Part shown: positions 11,777-23,348 of the stretch, piece after piece
How positions within the stretch are numbered: the stretch's first letter is position 1
Layout of the letters: every line of letters starts with the position of its first letter
Assembly: GCA_021307315.1 (NCBI GenBank)
Contig: JAJSPD010000078.1
Coordinates: forward strand, 62,001-126,000
DNA: 64,000 nucleotides
Origin: Bisporella sp. PMI_857
Taxonomy: Eukaryota > Ascomycota > Leotiomycetes > Helotiales > Helotiaceae
Direction of reading: 5' to 3'
Position numbers and translations under genes: made by a program
Notes under the pieces: generated by a model
The model's database searches: none
Seen by the model: only the letters and a program-made list of their open reading frames with translations
Told to the model about the DNA's origin: nothing

Positions 11777-12976
11777 ATGATCTCCCCTACGCAGACGGCG
11801 CACAGAACAAAGCAACGACTGCCGGACCTCTGCTACGCTGTTTTGCCACGATGTTGGTGGAACGATGGTTTCATTTGTATGCTGCTGCCACACAAAAAGC
11901 GATTGCCCCCACTCGCTTTGCGGGTTATCTGCACCAGTACCAATATTGTAACGTCTCCAAATTTCTAAGCCTTGCGAATATCTTTTCTAATCACAACCGC
12001 ATAATATTGAGCCCCCAGCCTCTTGAATTATCAGTACAAGGTTACCCCGCGTTCTCCCAAACCGCATTGGCCGCTAACATACCCCACGCCTGCCACGTTA
12101 CCCATCCAGATTCAGACTTGCATGTCTGCCTACTATACGCGTGCGTCCTGGCCTAAAAACCTTTCGAAATCTTCTAATTGTGAATAAATTAAAAGTTTTG
12201 ATTACGTGGTAATTGTCCTTTTTGAGCGTCTTCGATTTTTATTTTTTCTTCCTTTCTTGTCAGCCCACTGCCAGACTCAAATTATATTGGCTTTTGATGA
12301 CTCTGAATCTGGTCAGTTGTGATTCTCCAAGCATTTAGTATGATGTACCAACAAGCTCACGAGGTGGTCAAAACGCGTCGCGGTGAGCAGATCCCAAGGA
12401 GATGCTGCATCGAAGTAGTGCTTCCTGCATGCCAACCTTCACCCACCAATATTCCGTGTCTCATTCATGCCTCGATCATGAATACAACCTATTGTTGCAA
12501 CCACTACTTCCTATTTGCTCTTAGCACGAACCACTTAGAAGGTACCGAAGCAAATTTTTTTGGGCAGGACTGATTCATCACCAATCCTCTTAATGAGGCG
12601 TTCCAAACTCCTCAACTAGGTACACCAATGCCGGAGTCTTGCCTGCACGAGAGCAAACCCTAGCATTGCACAATAAAAAGGGGCGTGGATTGGATATGGG
12701 AAGATGGGGGAATGTATGCAAAGGTACCCAATCGTGGAGGAATGTCTCTGAGTGTAACCCCGTGCCAATTTGGCCATGGAAAATTATTTAAGTTCACGAG
12801 ACATGAGCTATTCCTCATCCTTTACTATGGATATATATTCAAAGCTTCTCCGTATTATTTGTGAAGACCAAGCCTCGTGCTTTTCTGATATCCTTATACA
12901 TCTTCTCGCAAAGTTGGCCCTTGTCTTTATTTTTCTCTTAGTATTATCATTGTATATTACAAGTAACCTACACACC
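11777..12976. other. Intergenic region
   Basis: 1.2 kb between the amidase stop and the acidic-protein start. Short frames (11851-12156, 12319-12573) lack any supporting motif. The stretch just before 12977 is AT-rich (leader and promoter). Confidence 0.5.
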
Positions 12977-14409
12977 ATGTCCGATGACACCCCATTAACT
13001 CTTGAGGCCCGGGAGGCTGCTCTGCTGAGGCGGGAGGGTGAGCTTGATGCTCGTGAAGCAGCTCTTGTAGAGAGAGAAGCCGCCCTTAATCAGTCCTCAT
13101 CTACTATTACTATAGACGAAGAACCTCCTAGTGTTAAAGAGCAGGTTCTACAGGCGGGTGAGTTATTTCAATCCTTAAAATTGTTATCGTGAATGTCCTA
13201 TACATGATGGAAACCCCTGATCTACATATGATCGTTTCTAAACTGAGATTTCATGTAGTGCCGGATCCATCCACCATCGAAGAACCTAAACTTGAAGAGG
13301 AGGAGGATATTACTCCTGCTGAGGATGCTGAGGCAACTGAGCCAGATACACACACTGAGAGTCCGACAGAAGGAACAAAACAGACACCGGATGGGGAGGT
13401 TCTAGCTCAGGATACCCTGACAGAAGATACTCCACTTGAAGCCACCCCAGCCGAGAGTACTCCGGCAGAGAATGCTCTAACAGAGGGTGCTGCAGCTGAA
13501 GGACCTCGTTCCGAGGACAATGAGCCCATAAATAGCGATGGTCCTATTGAGGAAGATGGTCCGAGCGAGCCTACTACATCCCCAGTTGAAGGGACGTTGG
13601 TCAATGTACCAACTGAGTCTGCTGGTGCTCCAAAGGAAGAAAAATCAGACCAGGACTTGCCAACTGAAACGAATGCACCAACCCAAGATGGTACTCCTGT
13701 TAAAGAAAGCGTTGCAGATGAGAGTGCTCCGCATGTAGAGTCCAAGAAAGAAGAAGAATCAACAGATGATATTGCGCAGCCTGAAGAAGAGGCAACCATT
13801 GCTAGTGAGGAGGCTAAGCCTCAGATTACTGATGAGTCCGTGAAAGAAGACCTCCAAGCTTTCGTCGAAGAGGGTGAGCCTATTTCTGAGAGCAAGCCTG
13901 TGGACGCGGATAAAGTGATTGAGGAGGAACAAAAGAGTGATGAAACGCCTATTGATGACACGAAACCTATTGACGTCACGCCGGAAATGATTGAAGAGAA
14001 GAAAACTGATGATACACCAGTGACCAATAGCGAACCTGCCGAGGTGGGGGAGGAGGCTAGCAAGAACGATGATCTTGGAGCTGCGAAGATTGAGCCTCTT
14101 GTGGTCAAAGAGGAAGAAAAGAAGGGTGATGACGTTCCGGTTAGTGAGAGCAAACCTACTGAGGCTGAAGAAGGCGTCGAGAAGGCCGATGTACCAGCCT
14201 TAGGGCGCAAGTCTAATGAAAAGGAGGATGTTGCCCTTCCAGAAATTGAAAATTTGAATCTTGACGAAGCAGAGCCTAAGATAGCAGAGAAGCAAGAGGA
14301 GGAAGCGCCTATCACTTCAACTGAGCGAGGCCCAATTCTCAAGGATACTAACCCCGTGGAGGAGGATATCACTAAGGCGCAGGTGACGCCGGAGGGGATT
14401 GCGGTGTGA
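12977..14409 (+). CDS. Acidic, repetitive, intrinsically disordered protein
   Basis: Unrecognised protein of 443 residues. Exons are 12977-13157 and 13259-14409; the 101-nt intron has a CTAAAC branch site and a GTAG acceptor. The N-terminus (about residues 8-45) is a short coiled-coil made of EAREAAL-type units that repeat three times. The rest is almost entirely Glu, Asp, Pro, Thr, Ser, Ala and Lys with no hydrophobic core. From about residue 225 to 345 it contains imperfect 25-32 residue repeats of the pattern (S/D)E-(S/T)KP-(I/V/T)-x(5-10)-EE(E/K)(Q/K)K-x-D(D/E)-x-P(V/I). An upstream ATG at 12770 would add a hydrophobic leader, but that stretch looks like untranslated sequence. Role unknown; scaffolding or stress-protection roles are possible but unproven. 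Confidence 0.7.
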
Positions 14410-14662
14410 CGACCATGGTGGATGTGGTTTGAGTGATTCGACATGATTACCGGCGAAGTCGACATTTGGAGAGCCGATGTACATATCGTAACCCAACGAT
14501 ACTGTATTTTTCTTCTTGGCGAGAGCGTTGTCTGGGTGTGGGCAATGCTCACAATGTAAATTGACTATTAATTGTTAGGTGGTACAGTTTGTATTCAGTT
14601 GATATAGCCACGGCCCATGAGACTGGAAATTAATCTTTGTTTTCATTGTTTACAATATATTA

Positions 14663-16096
14663 TTACTCTGCCTCAGCCGCTACCTCATTAATGGCTTCTG
14701 TGATGATATGGCAACCTTCCGCCATATCTTCCTTTGTAATATTTAATGGGGGAATAAATCGTATCGTGTCGTAAATAGAAGTCGTCAACACCAGCATATC
14801 TCGCTCCAGGCACTTCGCCTGAATCTTGGCAGCATATCCTTTCCCAGAGGTACCTTCCAATGCTAACATTAAGCCTAACCCTCGCACATCATGGACCAAC
14901 TTTGCAGTCTTAGGATTCTCGCGAGCTGCGTTGAGCGCCACTCGTAACTCAGCCCCCCTAGCATTCACATTCTCTAAAATCTTCTCCTCGCGGAACGCCT
15001 TAGCCACAGCAATTCCAGCTGCGCACGCCACGGCGTTTCCAGCGTATGTTCCGCCCATCGATCCCGGCTTCTGCGTGTCCATTAACTCCTTCCTTGACAC
15101 AATGCCAGAAAGTGGGAATCCGTTGGCGATTCCCTTGGCCATGATCAGGATATCAGGTCGCACGCTCCAGTGCTCGATAGCGAACATTTTGCCTGTTCTG
15201 CCGTAGCCGCATTGTACTTCATCTGCTACGAGAAGGATGTTGTTCTTGTCGCATATTTCACGCACTTTGGCGAGATATCCAACTGGTGGTGGCACATAAC
15301 CTCCCTCACCTAGAACAGGCTCGATGAAAATAGCAGCGGTATCCGAAGGCGCAGTCTCCCTCTTCAACAGGAGCTCAAGCTGGAGTATCGGGTCATTGCA
15401 GCAATTCTCGAATCCGAACTTGCCATCGCTATGGCTCGCTATTGAACACTGCTTACAATATGGGAACGGCACTGAAAAGACCCCCGGCATCAGTGGGCCA
15501 TAATTCTCGCCGTACACGGTTTTGGAGCGCGTCATAGCCATGGTGCCAAACGTGCGGCCGTGGTATGAGCCTTGCATGACAATGATGTTTTGTTTCTTGG
15601 TCGCATGCCGCGCGAGCTTGACCGCTGCCTCGACGGCTTCAGCCCCGGAGTTCCAGAAGAAAAATGAGTCGAGTGAGGGGTGTGGCATGAGAGGGATGAG
15701 GGACTCGACCAGTTCGAGGTATGGACGCTGAAATGCAATGTTGACTTGTCCATGAACGAGCTTGCCAGCTTGTGCTTGCGCAGCTTTTGTTACTGCTGGA
15801 TGGCAATGGCCTAGATTGGTGACTGAAGCTCTATGTTAGCGTTTGGTCTATAGGTAAAGAGAAATTGGAGTGTAGCTCTGCGGAAACGAAATATAAATTT
15901 CCAATTGACCAGAACATATATCTAATAAGCTCAAGCATCACTCACCTCCAATCCCAGACGTAAAATCCAGCAGTTTTCGTCCCTCTACTGTAGTGACATA
16001 GCTCCCCGCACCACTCTCAAGCACCTCTGTGGTGAGTCTTCCAATTCCTCTGGCAACGTGCTTGGCACCAAATTGAGCAAGCTTAGAGACGCTCAT
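14663..16096 (-). CDS. Class III aminotransferase, 4-aminobutyrate aminotransferase-like
   Basis: PLP-dependent enzyme moving an amino group from an omega-amino acid such as GABA to a keto acid. Exons 16096-15946 and 15822-14663 give 436 residues, normal for the family; the intron is 123 nt. Visible family features are FFWNSGAEAVEAAVKLAR (PLP phosphate site), GSYHGRT, the EPVLGEGGY and DEVQCGYGRTG segments with the PLP-ring Asp, and the Schiff-base Lys280 in ILIMAKGIANGFP. The layout is closer to the bacterial GabT branch than to the yeast Uga1 branch. A Cys-containing insert (CKQC...CC, residues about 173-192) lies where related enzymes contact their partner subunit. No clear mitochondrial leader is seen. 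It could also act on other omega-amino acids or ornithine derivatives. Confidence 0.88.
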
Positions 16097-18448
16097 GTTG
16101 GAGCTTGACCTAGGAGAGCAGAATACTTGAGGAGGGAAAGAGTAAGAAATCTTCGATAGGTAAAAAGGTAAATGACCAACATTTTTGAGACACTACATCC
16201 GACGACAATAAATGATATACGAGTCGTGCAATCTATCCTTGGCATCGTGTAGACTTTCCTGATCGAGCGCGGGGTACCTTGTTCGCTTACTCACAAAAAT
16301 ATCCATCACTTGATTGGTCCGTAGATATTGGATGGTGGCGCACGGACATGATGGGTGAGAAAAGTTGAGAGGAAAGGTGGGAGGGAAAGAAACAAAAGTG
16401 GCTCCGTTTCAGAAAAATAAATATAAGATTAGTGCTAGGGTGACATATCTGGATTGATAACAGCTACTAGAAAGACATGACCTTAGTTCTTGGCTTCCTC
16501 GAAAGGGGCTTAAGCGAGCTTAATGCGACGGTTGGCATACTGATGGCTTCGAGCACCTATTGCTTGTTCACTCTACTCATTAATAGGTCTCGACGGATAT
16601 GAAAACATTGTTGAGGACGAGTCAATCTGTGGCACATAGATAAGATAGGCTTTTTTCATCTTGAGCTTTGGAATTGCACGGTATCGAGTCTCCAAGCTGT
16701 CATTGTTCTTGAGCCTATTCTTCTTCTGTAGACTGCCAAGTCACCAGGCTATATCGCCGAGGACATAACAGATACAACAGGTAAACATATCCAGTCGCGC
16801 CTTCTTTAGCTGTCTCAGAGTCTTCGTCCAGTATAATAAAGTGTATTTGGTTTGGCCTTTCTTCGGAGGAAGACTTCCTGGCCCATAGTCTAGGAAGCAT
16901 CTTCAGACGGTAGTTACTGGATCATATCAGCCAGATATCCCTGCCCAAAAACTCCACGAAATGGGAAGCACATGCTGCTACTACAGATGAGGCTTGAACG
17001 GTCAGAGTCCCAGAATTCAAGACATCTAAATCATTCACCGCGGTAATCTTGTCGTCATCTCCGTGAAGATAGAGCAGGCTTAATGTTCAAGCTAGGTAAT
17101 ATAAAGCATGTTCTGAGGCTTTTTACGACATCTCAATCTGTTTCTGCACTACGAGATGTCCATGACGACGGTGGCTGCCACGAGAGCCTGGTAGGTTCGA
17201 ATTGGCATCGAGCGACTTCAGAGCAGTAATATGCCAGCATAAGTTCTAACCGAGATGGCTGCTCCATAGTCCGGCAATATACTCCTGATCGGTCTGCATA
17301 CTTACAGTTTTGGCAATGCCAGCTATCGTGATAAACCGATTTTCAGGGCTGGTGAATACCCGCTTACTGTACCTTGATGTAGTCACGCAGTGGTGCCAGG
17401 GTTTGGCCAATTCTATGTTGGAAATTTTATAGGAGCTGTTCAACATCCGAATATGCTCACGGGAATCGTACTCCCTTAGAAGCAGGAGATGATCTCAATG
17501 TTTGAGTTAATTTAATTTCGTGTTGAAACGTCAAGGACAAGCTGTAGCTAGCAATAGATACTAGTCTTTCCGGAAGATTATCTTTGGTCTTGATCAGGGA
17601 GCTGGCAAGTGTCCCGCCTCAACACGGTTCAATATGATACACGATGGTAGTGGCTTCTCCACCGGACCAGGCACAAACTGTTCTAACCAACAAAACTCTA
17701 TTCTTCTTCTTTCTACCTTATCAGTTAATTGAGAAGGTGAGACATTGATCAATCCAGCAGGCCACGGCGGCTTTCCTTTTTTTCTTCAAGTTCTTTAGTC
17801 AATAGATTTTCATCCCGTCATTTCCTGGTGACTCGTACCTGGCGATGCTTTAAAGTACAATGGCAATTACGGTTTCAAGCATGGATCCGTTCGCTGATGA
17901 CATCAGATGAATCCTTAGATAGCGTGTTGGCCACTCTGGCGGATCTTATGCTGATGCTGAAGTCAGCCCCCGTGCGCTTTGTAGACAGACCGCGCCTTAT
18001 GTGCTTCATGATCTTGGCATAAAGAGAAGGCAATGTTTTTGTAAAATACAAACATTTATGGCGTCCATACTGTGTGACAGACAGTACTGAGGCTCTCGAT
18101 AACGATTGAAACTCGCAGTCCGACTTATCAGCTGTAGCTTAGCATAATGAGAGCAGCTGCGCTCAGTATAAACAAAGAATGGACCCAAGGGAAATTAGCA
18201 GTCTGAATATCGATTGACACTCATTCCAGATCCATTAATGTGAGAATGCTACACAAGGAAATTGATCAGAAGAATGAAGCAAAAGATGAATATTGCATGC
18301 AGCTAGCCCTCTAGCAGCGCTGCTTTAGTTGGCTCTTGAACAAAGCCGTCTTAAGCAACGAAAATATGGTGGGCCAGCACACTCGAATGTAATAGGAAGA
18401 ACAAATGGATGCAGGAGATGCAAAAAGTGTCAACAGAAGCAAAATAAT
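16097..18448. other. Intergenic region
   Basis: 2.35 kb without a supportable gene. Small frames on both strands (16715-16900, 17246-17446, 17828-18022) have no family motif. One GGTTCGAATT string at about 17193 resembles a tRNA B box but has no tRNA around it. Confidence 0.5.
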
Positions 18449-18518
18449 GCGGAAACCGGGACTCGAACCCGGAGCCAGCGCATGGGAAGCGCTGATTTTA
18501 CCCTTAAACCATTTCCGC
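18449..18518 (-). tRNA. tRNA-Gly (anticodon CCC)
   Basis: On the minus strand the 70-nt sequence folds as a cloverleaf. The acceptor stem is GCGGAAA/TTTCCGC, and the anticodon stem AGCGC/GCGCT encloses the loop TTCCCAT (anticodon CCC). The T arm CCGGG-TTCGAGT-CCCGG contains the B box. There is no intron. A TTTT run on the minus strand (18441-18444), four bases after the gene, would stop RNA polymerase III. Confidence 0.95.
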
Positions 18519-18733
18519 CATTTTATATGTGAATGATTTGATGATAAAACGTGCTTAAGAGAGCTTATGTTACATATTTGCAAAAACCCCTCATTGTGAA
18601 GCTCGCGTCCAAATCCCTGCATCTGCCAGTCTGTCAGCCTTGCTGGACTTTCCCCACCTCAGAGACTGCGATTCTGCTACTTCCGCAAAGATCAACGAAG
18701 GGCGACATTGTCAGAGATAGGCAGGTAGCGAAG

Positions 18734-19821
18734 ATGGCTACCAGAAATGAGGAGAAGAAGATTGCGGGCATCCACAAGAAGTAGGATCGTAACCATGGCT
18801 GGCGAAACCGTTTGCTAACTTGTCATAGAATTGAGGATGGTCAGTTTTATGAAGCACAACAGCAAACTCGCCTTGTCGCTGCGCGCTATATCAAGACTAA
18901 AAACTGGAATTCCGCTGTCGAAATTCTCTTCAATGTCTCACAATCGCTCTTGAAAGCTGGTCAAGGAGGTAGTGGTGGAGATCTCGGCATTTTCCTTGTT
19001 GATGTGTACAAGCAAGCCGAATTGAAGCCCGATTCTAGCAATAAAGGCAAACTACTCACACTCCTACGAGAGTTTGATAGCGAGGAGCCTACGAGGAAGA
19101 AGTATATTGGGGAGATAATAAAGTAGGGAAATATTTTGTTTGCGAGCTAACAACAAACTGACGTCAAAATAGCTGGTCATCGAAGTTCGGCGAGTACCCG
19201 GCTGGAGAGCCAGAATTACACCACGTCGCAGGATCTCTATACGCAGAGGAGCATGATGCATACGAGGCTGAGAGACATCTGATACTGGGAACAAAAGACT
19301 CCCCAGAGATTCTTGTTAAGTTAGAGTATGAATGGTACTCACAGGATGAGCCACACACAGCTGCCACTTATGCTGCACGAGCTGTCTTCCCATATCTTAT
19401 CACAGGCAATGTGCGCGATGCTTCCAGGTCGTTACGACTATTCACAAGCAGATTGACTGAGGAGAATAAGAATCTTAGTGTGCAGGACGTGAGCAGCAGT
19501 GGTTCAGACATAAAGATATACCCTAGCCTGCCACTTTTAAACTTCCTAGGGCTTTTATTGTTGGCGGCACAGAAGGGCTCCGCAGACCTGTTCAGACAGC
19601 TACGGGCGAAATACGCAGCTCATATCAAGGAAGTGGGAATATGGGATGAGGCTTTAACATCAGTTGGAGAAATGTACTTTGGTATCCAACGGCCACGCCA
19701 GGGAAATCCACTATTCGATATGATGGGAAGCATGTTCGGCGGTGGCGGCTCTAATGATGCAAAGCCACAGCCAAAACGTGTAGGATCAGTGCAGGCACCT
19801 GCAGCAGAAGGTTTAGACTGA
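18734..19821 (+). CDS. GET4: GET4 homologue, tail-anchored protein insertion factor
   Basis: Cytosolic component of the GET pathway. Get4 with Get5 bridges Sgt2 and Get3 to hand tail-anchored proteins to the ER membrane. Exons 18734-18780, 18829-19122 and 19173-19821 give 329 residues, the expected size. The alpha-solenoid of the DUF410 family is recognisable: EDGQFYEAQQQTRLVAARYI at the N-terminus, then FLVDVYKQA, the central HHVAGSLYAEEHDAYEAERH region, and ARAVFPYLITGNVRDA. The C-terminus ends in a low-complexity Gly/Asn tail after FDMMGSMFGGGG. Introns are 48 and 50 nt. It is tail-to-tail with the next gene, with 102 bases between the stop codons. Confidence 0.93.
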
Positions 19822-19923
19822 ATGAAAAGATTTATCGCCATTGGTGCTACTAAACTTTGAATTGTATCCTCCCAGGGTATCTCCAACGCCGTTTCATGCA
19901 AATTGAACCAATTGTTCGGTCCT

Positions 19924-20487
19924 TCATCTGATCATGTTGTCATCTTCTTTCTCGTACATCCAATTATCCTCTGATAGTTCTGTCACCTTAGTCCGCAGTC
20001 GATTCTTCACTTGCTCTAGTAAATCTAACGGCGGAGTCAGCATGTGTCCATCCATTCCAGTAGGAAAGACTCACCAGCTGGCTCACTAGGCGCACGATTC
20101 CTATCCCTCTGGTGATGTTTGACTGCTTCCGACAATCTCTGTCTTTCCTCTATACACCAATTAGCCTCTATTTCCTTTGCCATCCACTCACACGCAAAAG
20201 GGTAACATACTCTCGTCCTCCCGTCTTTCATGATCCTCCTCCTCCGCCTCATCCTGATCCAAAGCCACCAAACTCGCATCCAGCACCTCGAAATCCCCAT
20301 TCTTATCCCGTATCACGATATCCGACGTTTCAGATTCATGCTCGTTGTCCAGGCGCAGCGTCTCAGCAGAGGTGGAGGTCGAGGAGGTTGTAGGGCGCCG
20401 CGAGAGGTGTTGGTGGAAGAGGTTGCGCCGCACGTTCGTGGAGCGGGTTGAGGAAGTTGAAGGGGCGTGAGCCCGTCTTTCTGGCAT
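19924..20487 (-). CDS. Conserved-looking small acidic protein, function unknown
   Basis: 156 residues from three exons (20487-20211, 20167-20075, 20024-19924). The two introns are 43 and 50 nt and the frame is exact. The first 40 residues are Ser/Thr/Arg rich and look disordered. The middle contains VIRDKNGDFEVLDASLVALDQDEAEEEDHE. The second half is a charged helix (CIEERQRLSEAVKHHQRDRNR), and the end is LLEQVKNRLRTKVTELSEDN followed by WMYEKEDD. I do not recognise the family. The precise splicing and the Trp-containing acidic tail argue that it is real. It shares a 275-bp divergent promoter region with RAI1. Confidence 0.7.
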
Positions 20488-20762
20488 TATAGTATATGAT
20501 GTAGCGAATACGATCCCGTACTTATGCTGTAAGGATGGAAATACAGGTTTGTCAAGGTGTTGGTTGTAAAGTTTGCTTGTTTGTTGTTCCTCCTCCAAGG
20601 CGAGGCTTCGCAAACAGCCTCGCTTCATGTGGGGAATCCTTGTGGGACAGTACAAACTTCCTTCAGAACCTATTTATATGAGCTTTCCTTCTTTCTTTGA
20701 ACCTATCGTGAACCTCATCCCATGGTTTCTGCAAATTAACAGAATATTGAGCATATTCAACC

Positions 20763-22564
20763 ATGAGCTCGCGTTTCGAGATACAGCCCATTGGCAGATT
20801 TGTTGGGCCTAGTGCTCCAGTCAAACGACCCAGGGTATGTGAACGAAATTATTAGTTGCGTAGATTCTGTCCGGATTTGATGAAAGACTTAAGTTTGAAG
20901 CTTTTGTGTACTCTAGATGCGTTATGTTAAAATCAAGCGATTTCCAACATTTCTTTCATTGATGATCAATTCTTTCGAAAGGCGGAGCACATCTGTAGTA
21001 GAGTGTTGAGCGTTATATCTGAAGGAAATCCAATTTTAGGTATTCTTTGCTTATTTCCAGCCAGCCTGTGGATCTTCATTTCGTCTTGGTTATGTAGGCT
21101 TGGTTTTTCCTGAACAGCATATATTGTACGCAGTAGTACAACTGACCAATATACATAGGAAATAGCATGCTTCTCGTATAATGACAAGCACGAATATCTT
21201 CAAGATGATTCGTGCATAAGATATTACTACCCTCCAGATATTGGAGCGGACTTGTCGAAAGGATTTGATACATTCCAGAAGCTCGATGATAGCGCAGATG
21301 ATCATCTTGATAGCTTGCTCAAGACGATCATCCACACTGAAAAGAAGACTGGTGTCAAAACTGATGCCCAGGTTATTACTTGGAGAGGGATGATGACCAA
21401 GGTATGCATTTCAATGCATCGTCCCAAATGCTAAAGTTGATTTCGATGTAGTTAATGTCTTCTATATTCAGCGACAGAGATGGGTATGTTTACTAGCCAC
21501 ATGCCACATTCTAGACTCAGACTGACGAATTCCCGCAGCTTTGAGATGAATGCCACATTCTATCAAGTAGTGCTCCTTAACCTCGACATGTTCTGACAGC
21601 TGCTGACAATACTGATGAAGGATACTATGTATACAGCCTCATAACCTTCCAATTATCTCTCGCTAATCGCATCAGATTCATTGAGGAGAACCATGAGTAT
21701 AAACGCCAATCTCAGGCAAGACAATCGGCTCAAGTTCCACAACCGGGGCGGCCATCCCAAGATATGATGAGTTTCTGGGGTCAGTCTCAGATTCCGAAGC
21801 ATTTCAAGCGAGTTCGTTGACATATCTAGGATATAAATTCGAGACTTTGTGTTTACTTCCATCTACCTGGGCTGAAACATCTCGAGATTACATTGAAAAC
21901 AGGCAGAGTGAGATAGTTAACAACTATGCTCAATACTGTTCTATTGTGAGAACCGGTATAGGCAATACTTCGCTAGTCATCGGTGGAGAGGTTGATGCTG
22001 GTATGTCTAACGTATATTCAAGCTTCGAGGCTAATAATGCAGTTTGGGACTTCAAACCAACGGACGACAGTCCTATCAATTGGGTTGAGCTGAAGACCAG
22101 TGCAGAAATACGAAATGATCGAGATATGGTAACTTTCGAACGGAAACTACTGAAATTCTGGATACAATCATTTCTACTTGGGGTGCCAAAGATTATTGTT
22201 GGCTTCCGGACTCCTGATGGCTTCCTCACGAGGATCGAAGAGATCGACACTGCCTCTATACCCGGCACAGTTAAGAGAAAAGGAAAGGGGACTTGGGATG
22301 GGAATATGTGCATAAATTTCGCATCGGGGTTACTAGACTGTATGTACAGCCCAAAATGTGGTAACAAAGCACTAATCAAGTGCAGTTCTGAAAGCAACGG
22401 TGAACGATGATGGTGTATATCGCATTCAACGGAAGGAGCGATCCCCTAATATTGAAGTGTTCAAGATTGAGGAGACTGGTCATGGCGACATTCTTTCGGA
22501 TGAGTTTATTAACTGGAGAATTAAGCTTGCTCTTGGTCCGACGCCCTCTGAAGGGCCGGTGTGA
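20763..22564 (+). CDS. RAI1: RAI1/DXO family decapping nuclease
   Basis: Nuclear partner of the 5'-3' exonuclease Rat1. It removes incomplete or non-canonical 5' caps (pyrophosphohydrolase and decapping activity). Eight exons (20763-20834, 21159-21401, 21452-21483, 21539-21566, 21621-21628, 21676-21779, 21830-22339, 22386-22564) give exactly 391 residues, the family size. Recognisable segments are EIQPIGRFVGPSAPVKRPR, YYYPPDIGADLSKGFDTF, WRGMMTK, MSFWGYKFETL, the metal-binding GGEVDAGM, and WVELKTSAEI with the active-site Glu and Lys. Exon 5 is a micro-exon of 8 nt (21621-21628), required to read FYQDTIFIEEN. Intron 1 is unusually long for this genome (324 nt). Confidence 0.95.
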
Positions 22565-23348
22565 GGTCATCGGCCAATAAATAGCTTCTTGTTATGCAAC
22601 AGACGCTTAGTATTTGTTCTTGGTTACCTTGAACACCGGATATGAATGAGATCGGGTTCTCTTGGATGTCCATTCAGTGGCATCGTTTTACGGATGTACT
22701 TGCCCAGTCAGTAGTTAAAGGCGCCAGCAAGCAGGGGCTCGGGAGGAATCGCGCATCTCGACATCAGGCGACTATTGCTTTTCTCATCACCCTAAAAGCG
22801 AGATCGCCTCGGGATCTAGAGTAGGATTGAAATCGTGAGAATGAAATCGTTAGGGGACAGCCTACATGGATTCCATCCCTGATTGGACAATCTTGACAAA
22901 AGCCCAAACTCAGACAATGACTTAGTGTAGACTACAACCAATATGCAAATCATATTCTCTGTAGACCATGTCATGAAAAGTGCACCGAGGCATGTTGCTA
23001 AACGTACTATACGTGTTTCTTCGTAGAACATACTATTACCCCAGATTCAATAAGCCGAGGTTTGGTCCCGCAAAGACAATCCCGGTCGGAAAAGACAGGG
23101 AGCAAAATCACAACATAATTGCTGAAGGACCGCCCAAACTTTCGAACGTCGTGTTCTCAGATAATTTTATACCCGGTACTCTATTTCTTCCATCTCTATA
23201 CTACTAGAATGGTCTCCAATCCTTTCTCTTGGTTCTCTGGGCCGAATAAGCCGCAGTTAGACATAACGTTGTAGGCCATGTTATTCCTAGTAATGAATTA
23301 CAACTAACACTATCGAGAAGACCCACAGACCATAACTCATATGGACAG
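22565..23348. other. Gap and unresolved 5' end of the malic enzyme gene
   Basis: Between the RAI1 stop and the first malic-enzyme exon I can support. The frame of that exon is open back to 23250 but has no ATG, so a further 5' exon must lie here. Frames at 22642-22824 and 22980-23207 do not show the expected NKG-type N-terminal malic-enzyme motif. Confidence 0.5.

Noticed and set aside
13407..13799. Long minus-strand frame opposite the acidic protein
   Set aside because: It is the antisense shadow of a Glu/Pro/Thr-rich repeat (Ser/Val/Gly-rich on the other strand) with no motif or splice signal; the same holds for 13821-14552.
17186..17205. GGTTCGAATT string resembling a tRNA B box
   Set aside because: No matching T-arm stem, anticodon arm or acceptor stem around it; the CC of the B box is missing.
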